Shown in pieces: positions 7,769 to 12,095 of a stretch of DNA of 12,095 nt; positions within the stretch are counted from its first letter, which is position 1, and every line of letters starts with the position of its first letter. Location of the stretch: contig JBEINZ010000071.1 of assembly GCA_040377825.1 (NCBI GenBank), forward strand, positions 1 to 12,095, written 5' to 3'. The notes beneath the pieces are model-generated. The model ran no database searches. It was not told where the DNA came from and saw only the letters and a program-made list of their open reading frames with translations. Position numbers and translations under genes: made by a program. This DNA is from JBEINZ01 sp040377825 (GTDB lineage: Bacteria; Pseudomonadota; Alphaproteobacteria; Rhizobiales; Ancalomicrobiaceae).

Positions 7769-8428
7769 TCAGGCAACGGACGTTGGCCGAACCACAACGG
7801 TGGTCCCAACCGGGACACGTCTGTAAAGATCGATGACGTCGTGATTGAACATCCGCACGCAGCCCGACGAAACCGCGCTTCCGATCGTCCATGGCTCGCT
7901 CGTTCCATGGATGCGGTAGAGCGTGTCTCGGTCGCCTTGAAAAAGATACATCGCGCGGGCACCGAGCGGGTTGTCCGGACCGCCCGGCATCCCGTTCGCC
8001 CATGGCCGCGCGCGAGGATCGCGAGCAACCATTTCCGCTGGTGGCGTCCAGGTCGGCCATGCTGACTTATGCTTGACGACCGCGCGCCCGGACCAATCGA
8101 ACCCCTCGCGGCCGACACCGACGCCATAGCGCAACGCTCGCCCTGACGTACGAACAAGGTAAAGGTGCCTTTCGTCCGGATCGACAACCACCGTTCCGGG
8201 CCTCTCCGGTCCGCCATATGCCACATCCTGCCTAAGCCAAACGGGGTCTACACGGCCAATGTCCAACGGCGCAACGGGATGGGACTCCGAAAGGATCGGG
8301 CCATACATGCTTCGGTAGGACGCATAGGGCTGTGGGAAGCCCGAAATCTCCGCCGACTGCATACGCGTGGTTTGGGCGCAACCGGCGAGTGCCACGGGGG
8401 CCGCCAGCATGAACACGCGGCGGGTCAT
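7769..8428 (-). CDS. L,D-transpeptidase (YkuD/ErfK family), probable lipoprotein
   Basis: Peptidoglycan-modifying enzyme that forms 3-3 cross-links or attaches proteins to peptidoglycan in the periplasm. The YkuD catalytic motif is complete: IHGTSEP, then GSAVSSGCVRM, with catalytic His174 and Cys190 in the 219-residue form. The chosen start (8428) has AAGGTGG a few bases upstream and gives the signal MTRRVFMLAAPVALAGC, with a lipobox (LAGC, lipid-modified Cys17) and a twin arginine. An upstream in-frame ATG at 8479 also has a good box (GAGAGGTGG) and would add 17 residues before this signal. That would give an unusually long n-region, so I prefer the inner start. The variable region before the YkuD domain (about 18-75) is typical of secreted Rhizobiales versions. 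It is divergent from wrbA and upstream of the flavoprotein gene. Confidence 0.9.
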   Translation of the reverse strand: MTRRVFMLAAPVALAGCAQTTRMQSAEISGFPQPYASYRSMYGPILSESHPVAPLDIGRVDPVWLRQDVAYGGPERPGTVVVDPDERHLYLVRTSGRALRYGVGVGREGFDWSGRAVVKHKSAWPTWTPPAEMVARDPRARPWANGMPGGPDNPLGARAMYLFQGDRDTLYRIHGTSEPWTIGSAVSSGCVRMFNHDVIDLYRRVPVGTTVVVRPTSVA

Positions 8429-8530
8429 AGACCCCACCTTGAGCTTCGACTCAAACGTCGACACGCGATCGTTACTCATCACAGTACCACCTCTCGAAAG
8501 CTAGACATTCGCCGCAAAGACAACGCTCAA

Positions 8531-8548
8531 GGGATCAGGCGAGATCCC
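8531..8548. promoter_or_regulatory. Short inverted repeat upstream of the L,D-transpeptidase gene
   Basis: GGGATC and GATCCC are perfect 6-base arms separated by 6 bases, within the shared ldt/wrbA upstream region and about 50-120 bases before the possible ldt starts. It could be an operator or a leader hairpin. Six-base arms can occur by chance. Confidence 0.3.
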
Positions 8549-8645
8549 TACAAAAATGCGGCGAAAAATCGGAACTAGACCGCTGTGTTCGGACTGCAAC
8601 GCTTTCGAGCGCCGGCAACCTGGGTTAAAGCGCCGCCGCAACCGC

Positions 8646-8670
8646 CATTGTTTCCTGTCTGGCAACAATG
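8646..8670. promoter_or_regulatory. Candidate LysR-type regulator box upstream of wrbA
   Basis: CATTGTT and AACAATG are perfect 7-base inverted arms separated by 11 bases, and the dyad contains the T-N11-A core typical of LysR-type regulator sites. It lies about 90 bases before the wrbA start, in the usual place for an activator. The symmetry is seen; the regulator family is inferred, and no LysR gene is in the window. Confidence 0.4.
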
Positions 8671-8714
8671 TGTATCGGACGACTATCCTTGCCTAGTCCC
8701 AGCTTCGGCATTAA

Positions 8715-8744
8715 TTCCGCCAAAACCCGCTGCGGTTGGCGGAA
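8715..8744 (+). promoter_or_regulatory. Hairpin-forming dyad just before the wrbA ribosome-binding site
   Basis: TTCCGCCAA at 8715-8723 and TTGGCGGAA at 8736-8744 are perfect 9-base inverted arms. Inside them CCGC/GCGG can also pair. The dyad ends 6 bases before the GAGG box of wrbA at 8750-8753, so in mRNA it could influence translation; as DNA it could be a repressor operator. Function is unknown. Confidence 0.5.
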
Positions 8745-8759
8745 CTCGTGAGGATGACG

Positions 8760-9359
8760 ATGACGAAGGTTCTGGTTCTCTACTATTCGGCCTATGGCCA
8801 TATCGAAGCGATGGCGAAGGCGGTTGCGGAAGGTGTTCGCACCACGGGCGCCGAGGCGGTCATCAAGCGCGTTCCGGAACTTGTTCCGCTGGAGGTTGCC
8901 GAGAAGTCGCACTTCAAGCTCAACCAGGAAGCGGAAATCGCCACACCCGATGAGCTGGCGGATTACGACGCCATTATTTTCGGAACCGGCACCCGTTTCG
9001 GCAACATGACCGCGCAGATGCGCAATTTCCTCGACCAAACCGGCGGGTTGTGGTTCCAGGGCAAGCTCATCGGCAAGGTGGGCTCGGTGTTTACGTCTTC
9101 GGCCACACAGCACGGCGGCCAGGAGTCGACGATCCTGACCTTCATCCCGACCTTGCTGCATCAGGGCATGGTGGTTGTTGGCCTCCCCTATTCGTTCCAA
9201 GGGCAGATGGGCATCGACGAAATCAAGGGCGGATCGCCCTACGGTGCCTCGACCATCACCGGCGGCGACGGCAGCCGCATGCCGTCCGAAATCGAGCTCG
9301 AGAGCGCCCGTTTCCAGGGCGCGCATGTCGCCAAGATCGCTGCCAAGCTGAAAGGCTGA
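8760..9359 (+). CDS. wrbA: NAD(P)H:quinone oxidoreductase WrbA (type IV)
   Basis: Flavodoxin-like FMN enzyme (199 residues) that reduces quinones to hydroquinones by two electrons using NAD(P)H. This avoids semiquinone-driven oxidative stress; the enzyme works in the cytoplasm as a tetramer. The FMN phosphate loop is SAYGHIEAMA (10-19). Further FMN-contacting motifs are GTGTRFGNM (75-83) and SSATQHGGQES (113-123), all diagnostic of WrbA. The start MTKVLVLYYS at 8760 has GAGG six bases upstream and gives exactly the usual family length. An in-frame TTG at 8736 and ATG at 8754 are less likely. It is transcribed alone: divergent from the L,D-transpeptidase gene and convergent with the ion transporter gene. 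Two dyads upstream suggest regulation. Confidence 0.96.
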   Translation: MTKVLVLYYSAYGHIEAMAKAVAEGVRTTGAEAVIKRVPELVPLEVAEKSHFKLNQEAEIATPDELADYDAIIFGTGTRFGNMTAQMRNFLDQTGGLWFQGKLIGKVGSVFTSSATQHGGQESTILTFIPTLLHQGMVVVGLPYSFQGQMGIDEIKGGSPYGASTITGGDGSRMPSEIELESARFQGAHVAKIAAKLKG

Positions 9360-9366
9360 TTGTTTC

Positions 9367-9409
9367 GCCATCTCGAGCCGCGGCGCCTCGGGCCGCAGCT
9401 CGGGATGGC
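9367..9409. repeat. 43-bp imperfect palindrome between convergent genes (bidirectional terminator or REP)
   Basis: Arms GCCATCTCGAGC (9367-9378) and GCTCGGGATGGC (9398-9409) pair over 12 bases with one wobble. An inner GCGGC/GCCGC adds 5 more after one mismatch, and the loop is 7 bases. It fills the 56-base gap between the convergent wrbA and ion transporter stop codons. No strong T-run follows on either side (ATTTACT on plus, GAAACAATC on minus), so it is either a weak bidirectional terminator or an interspersed REP-like element. Confidence 0.7.
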
Positions 9410-9415
9410 ATTTAC

Positions 9416-10867
9416 TCAAGGGCGAAAGAACACGAAGGTCAACACGACGAACAGCGGGATCAAGATCGCGCCGGACCACGCCATGTAGCCGAAGAAGCTC
9501 GGCATTTTCACACCCCGCTCTTCGGCAATGGCCTTCACCATGAAATTCGGGGCATTGCCGATATAGGTGTTGGCGCCCATGAACACCGCGCCGCACGAAA
9601 TGGCGAGCAGTGTGTAAGTCATCTCGTTCATAAGCCGGACCGGATCGCCGCCGGCCAGATTGAAAAAGACCAGATAGGTCGGCGCGTTGTCGAGGAACGA
9701 CGACAAGATGCCGGTCGCCCAGAAGTAAGCCCGCTCATTCGGCGTACCGTCGGGATGCGTCACCAGCGCGACCAACGGCGCGAAGACGCCGTCCGTTCCA
9801 GCCTTCAACATGGCGATGACCGGAATGATCGTCGCGAAAATGCCGGCGAACAGCTTGGCGACCTCCAGGATCGGCCCCCACGTGAAGCCATTGCCCTCGC
9901 GCACGTCCTTGCGGGTGAGCACAAGCGACGCAAGCGCGATCAGAACAAGCGCGACGTCGCGCGCCAGGTTCTGCAGCTCGACCGGCGTGCCGTAGACGTC
10001 GAAGGCGATCCCGGGCTTCCAAGAGCCGGACATTAGGACAGCGAGGACAATCAGCAGAAGCAAGAAAATATTGATGCGGCCCTCAAGTCCGATGCGGTTC
10101 GTATCCGGCGTCGGGTCGCGCAGCGCGCGGAATTCGGCGTCCATTGCGTAATAGCGACGGTCCATCGCGTAAAACAGCATCAAAAGGATGATCGTGCAGA
10201 ACATCATTTCGAAAAACATATGCGTCGTCGTCCAGAAAAACCCGATACCCTTCAAGTATCCAAGAAATAATGGCGGATCGCCCAGCGGCGTAAGCGAGCC
10301 GCCAATGTTGGATACGAGAAATATAAAGAAGATCACGACATGGACATTATGCCGCCGCTCGTCGTTGGCGCGCAACAAAGGTCGGATCAGCACCATCGAG
10401 GCCCCAGTGGTTCCGATGACGCTGGCAAGCGCCGTTCCGACGATCAGGATGGTGAGGTTCGTCGCTGGCGAGCCATGAAGGTTGCCCTTGATCAAGATCC
10501 CGCCGGCGACCACGAACAAGCTGCCTAGCAGGATGACGAAGGGAATATATTCGACCAGCGCGGTGTGCACGATCTGGTAGGCGGAGGCTTCGGCGCCTGA
10601 ATAGGCCGCGAAGGGCAATACGAAGGCAAGCCCCCAGAACGCGGCCACCTTGCCATAATGATGATGCCAGAACTCCGGCGCGACGAGCGGAAAGATCGCG
10701 ATGGAAAGCAAGACGCCGACGAAGGGGACCGCCCAGAGGATCGACAGGCTCGCCCCGTCGATCTGATGTGCACCCACGGCCAAAGCTGGACCGGCGGTAA
10801 CAATCGTCATGGCCGCCGTTAGGAGCGAAAGGCCGGCGAACGAGACGATAGCGCGCGTACAATACAT
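9416..10867 (-). CDS. Sodium:proton antiporter-like membrane protein (CitMHS/NhaD-like ion transporter)
   Basis: Polytopic inner-membrane protein (483 residues) of the ion-transporter superfamily, probably exchanging Na+ for H+. It has about a dozen hydrophobic segments. The first (residues 4-30, ending PALAVG) looks like a signal or signal-anchor. The two repeat halves carry the expected re-entrant and ion-site motifs: GTTGASMVLIRP at 152-163 with NIGGSLTPLGDPP at 187-199, and LSSFLDNAPTYL at 388-399 with GANTYIGNAPNFMV at 431-444. The start at 10867 is chosen because GAGGGG lies 7 bases upstream. A 22-residue upstream extension to 10933 is open but has no support. The gene is a single unit, convergent with wrbA. 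The substrate is inferred from the family; an organic-acid or arsenite-type substrate is less likely but not excluded. Confidence 0.88.
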   Translation of the reverse strand: MYCTRAIVSFAGLSLLTAAMTIVTAGPALAVGAHQIDGASLSILWAVPFVGVLLSIAIFPLVAPEFWHHHYGKVAAFWGLAFVLPFAAYSGAEASAYQIVHTALVEYIPFVILLGSLFVVAGGILIKGNLHGSPATNLTILIVGTALASVIGTTGASMVLIRPLLRANDERRHNVHVVIFFIFLVSNIGGSLTPLGDPPLFLGYLKGIGFFWTTTHMFFEMMFCTIILLMLFYAMDRRYYAMDAEFRALRDPTPDTNRIGLEGRINIFLLLLIVLAVLMSGSWKPGIAFDVYGTPVELQNLARDVALVLIALASLVLTRKDVREGNGFTWGPILEVAKLFAGIFATIIPVIAMLKAGTDGVFAPLVALVTHPDGTPNERAYFWATGILSSFLDNAPTYLVFFNLAGGDPVRLMNEMTYTLLAISCGAVFMGANTYIGNAPNFMVKAIAEERGVKMPSFFGYMAWSGAILIPLFVVLTFVFFRP

Positions 10868-10965
10868 AAAATCCCCTCGGGCAGGTCCGACGACCGGAAC
10901 GAAAACCGTCCCGCATCGAACGCACTGTGCCACCGGAGATCAACAGAAATCAATTCATTGGAGGC

Positions 10966-11007
10966 AAAAGCCAGAAAGCTGCCGCCCCGGAAACCGTCCG
11001 GAGCGGC
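10966..11007 (-). terminator. Probable terminator after the small secreted protein gene
   Basis: On the minus strand a 10-bp GC stem (GCCGCTCCGG / CCGGGGCGGC, one G-U pair, 7-base loop) starts 9 bases after the stop codon. It is followed by AGCTTTCTGGCTTTT, an interrupted T-run. It would separate this gene from the downstream antiporter gene. Confidence 0.6.
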
Positions 11008-11016
11008 CTGTTCCGC

Positions 11017-11331
11017 TTACTGACAAATCCGATCGACGTGGATCCGGCCCCATTCATCGGTCCACTTGTACTTCCGGCACCCCGGATAAACCGGCCCGGA
11101 ATAATAGACAGCACCCGGGGCATAATAGACGCCCGGAGGCGGGGCATAACGCGGATACTGCGGCTGGGCATTGGCGATGGCCGCGCCAGCAATAACCCCG
11201 CCGACGATGCCGACCGCTGCCCCGCATCCGAAACCGCAACCGGCCTGGGCGTTGTCGACTGTGGCAGTCATGCCGATCGCGGACGTTGCAATCAGGGCCG
11301 CGGCGGCCAATTTGCTGAATTGAGTGAACAT
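11017..11331 (-). CDS. Small secreted glycine-zipper protein of unknown function
   Basis: A 104-residue exported protein that I do not recognise as a named family, although similar short hypothetical proteins are common in Rhizobiales. A signal peptide covers residues 1-30 (cleavage after NAQA). The mature protein starts GCGFGCG, followed by a glycine-zipper-like hydrophobic segment (GAAVGIVGGVIAGAAIA, 37-53). A Pro/Tyr-rich stretch follows (about 57-84), then a C-terminal KWTDEWGRIHVDRIC segment. Four cysteines (32, 36, 85, 103) could form disulfides in the periplasm. The start at 11331 has GGAG 9 bases upstream and places the signal peptide correctly. The frame is open for 52 more codons upstream without support. 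A periplasmic or outer-membrane-associated role is inferred only. Confidence 0.75.
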   Translation of the reverse strand: MFTQFSKLAAAALIATSAIGMTATVDNAQAGCGFGCGAAVGIVGGVIAGAAIANAQPQYPRYAPPPGVYYAPGAVYYSGPVYPGCRKYKWTDEWGRIHVDRICQ

Positions 11332-11506
11332 AAGTTTGGTCTCCGTCAATGTGTCGGCAACGGCCCTCGTGCGCGTCTCGACGTCAAAGGATCGCGAACC
11401 AAGCCTTAAAAATATTAAAATAAGAATGTGTACAAACTCTGACCGCTTCCTTAACTGCGTAGGACCCCGATGTTGGTCCTTGCCCAATTTGCCTTAAGCC
11501 GACCCT
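11332..11506. other. Intergenic spacer upstream of the small secreted protein gene
   Basis: These 175 bases between two minus-strand genes include an unusually AT-rich patch (about 11400-11445) likely to hold the promoter of the small protein gene, although no clear -35/-10 pair stands out. A 6-base inverted repeat AGGACC/GGTCCT (11461-11466, 11475-11480) lies after the dehydratase fragment without a T-run. Confidence 0.4.
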
Positions 11507-12019
11507 TCACATCGTCGCGCCGATCTGCCAAGGAACGAACTCGTTATCGCCATAGCCGAGTTCCTCGGATTTCGTCTGTTCGCCCGACGCGACAGCCAGG
11601 ATCTTGGCGAAAATCTCTTTACCCTTGTCCTCGATCGAGATGCCCTCGAGCACATCGCCGCAGTTGATATCCATATCGTCAATCATGCGATGATAGATGT
11701 CGGTGTTGGTCGCGAGTTTGATCGAGGGCGTCGGCTTGCAGCCATAGGCCGAACCGCGTCCGGTGGTGAAGGCAAGGATATTCGCCCCGCCGGCCACTTG
11801 GCCCGTTGCGGCAACCGGATCGTAGCCGGGCGTGTCCATGTACACGAAACCCTTTTCGGTCACCGGCTCGGCATAGCGATAGACCGCGCGGAGCGTCGTG
11901 GTTCCACCCTTCGCGGCCGCGCCGAGCGACTTCTCCAGGATCGTCGTGAGCCCGCCGAGCTTGTTGCCGGGCGACGGATTATTATTCATTTCCATCATGT
12001 TGCGACGGGTGTAATCCTC
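11507..12019 (-). CDS. Altronate/galactarate dehydratase (UxaA/GarD family), C-terminal fragment
   Basis: C-terminal catalytic part of a sugar-acid dehydratase that removes water from altronate or galactarate in hexuronate catabolism. The 170 visible residues carry hallmarks of the family: NNNPSPGNKLGGLTTILEKS, VYRYAEPVTEKGF, MDTPGYDPVAATGQVAGGAN, FTTGRGSAYGCKPTPSIKLA, DDMDINCG, and the C-terminus GYGDNEFVPWQIGATM. Family members are about 500 residues with an N-terminal SAF domain, so about two thirds is missing. An ATG at 11998 opens the frame, but the preceding EDYTRRN still matches the family interior. The gene is therefore truncated rather than starting there. Upstream of about 12020 the family resemblance stops abruptly in all frames. 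Altronate versus galactarate cannot be decided. Confidence 0.82.
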   Translation of the reverse strand, partial: EDYTRRNMMEMNNNPSPGNKLGGLTTILEKSLGAAAKGGTTTLRAVYRYAEPVTEKGFVYMDTPGYDPVAATGQVAGGANILAFTTGRGSAYGCKPTPSIKLATNTDIYHRMIDDMDINCGDVLEGISIEDKGKEIFAKILAVASGEQTKSEELGYGDNEFVPWQIGATM

Positions 12020-12021
12020 CC

Positions 12022-12095
12022 TGGCTGCGCATCTTCGGGGAGGAGCGGGTGAATCTCTGGGATCTGCGCGCCCGCATCGGCTTGGTTTCCCAGGA
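12022..12095 (+). CDS. ABC transporter ATPase fragment (COG1119/ModF-like), internal piece
   Basis: From 12022 to the window end the plus strand reads WLRIFGEERV then NLWDLRARIGLVSQ. This matches the stretch between Walker A and the Q-loop of ABC ATPases, with Gln of the Q-loop near the last codon. The GEER...LWDLR..IGLVS pattern resembles the ModF/PhrA-like (COG1119) group. No Walker A motif or start codon exists upstream, because the opposite-strand dehydratase coding takes over at about 12019. The piece is therefore 5'-truncated as well as cut by the window end. It is short, so the family call is moderate. Confidence 0.5.

Noticed and set aside
8625..9596. 323-codon minus-strand frame across wrbA
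   Set aside because: It is antisense to wrbA and runs into the antiporter gene, with an Arg/His-rich composition typical of a shadow frame.
9050..10036. 328-codon plus-strand frame over the wrbA end and the antiporter
   Set aside because: It overlaps two well-supported genes in wrong frames and is rich in Arg, Gln and His without any recognisable domain.
10868..10933. N-terminal extension of the antiporter with a CxxC motif resembling a zinc ribbon
   Set aside because: A strong GAGGGG box lies 7 bases before the ATG at 10867, and the extension would place a hydrophilic stretch before the signal-like first helix.
11332..11487. 52-residue upstream extension of the small secreted protein
   Set aside because: It would bury a clear signal peptide, and the ATG at 11331 has a GGAG box; the extension region is AT-rich non-coding in character.
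11507..11998. Dehydratase fragment as a complete 163-residue gene starting at the ATG at 11998
   Set aside because: The codons just upstream (EDYTRRN) still fit the family interior and no Shine-Dalgarno stands at proper spacing before that ATG, so it is a truncated piece of a longer gene.
1..12095. CRISPR array, tRNA, rRNA, integrase, toxin-antitoxin or defence genes
   Set aside because: I looked for repeated spacer arrays, cloverleaf-like tracts and characteristic protein motifs on both strands and saw none.

Overview
The window is GC-rich bacterial chromosome and most likely comes from an alphaproteobacterium of the Hyphomicrobiales (Rhizobiales) type. I infer this from the protein styles (TIGR03862-type flavoprotein, WrbA, UxaA-type dehydratase, a Rhizobiales-like secreted glycine-zipper protein) and from long palindromes between convergent genes. 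No database was searched. I saw no rRNA, tRNA, CRISPR array, transposase or phage gene.

Layout. (1) 1-861, minus strand: N-terminal 287 residues of an exported GH3 beta-glucosidase, cut by the window edge. (2) 862-1126: divergent control region with a TTGACA -35 box and a palindromic operator candidate just before a TetR-family gene. (3) 1127-6362, plus strand: TetR regulator, RND periplasmic adaptor and RND inner-membrane pump, a regulated multidrug-type efflux operon without an outer-membrane channel gene. It ends in a strong intrinsic terminator, followed by a 46-bp near-perfect palindrome flanked by 6-bp direct repeats. (4) 6473-8428, minus strand: a lipoprotein-type YkuD L,D-transpeptidase followed by a BaiN/HI0933-type FAD oxidoreductase, probably co-transcribed. 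(5) 8760-9359, plus strand: wrbA, preceded by two dyads and followed by a long palindrome. (6) 9416-10867, minus strand: a sodium/proton antiporter-like (CitMHS/NhaD-like) membrane protein. (7) 11017-11331, minus strand: a small secreted glycine-zipper, cysteine-containing protein with a terminator. (8) 11507-12019, minus strand: the C-terminal part of an altronate/galactarate dehydratase family protein. (9) 12022-12095, plus strand: a short internal piece of an ABC ATPase.

The genes are ordinary housekeeping, envelope and stress functions: efflux, peptidoglycan cross-linking or lipoprotein attachment, quinone reduction and cation homeostasis. I found no convincing new multi-gene system. The most notable irregularity is at the right end, where two unrelated genes in opposite orientation are both interrupted at about position 12020, only about 75 bases from the end. 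This is either a genuine recombination breakpoint or, more likely, a chimeric sequence end. The second is the palindrome with a possible target-site duplication at 6421-6479, which forms the stop codon of the flavoprotein gene.
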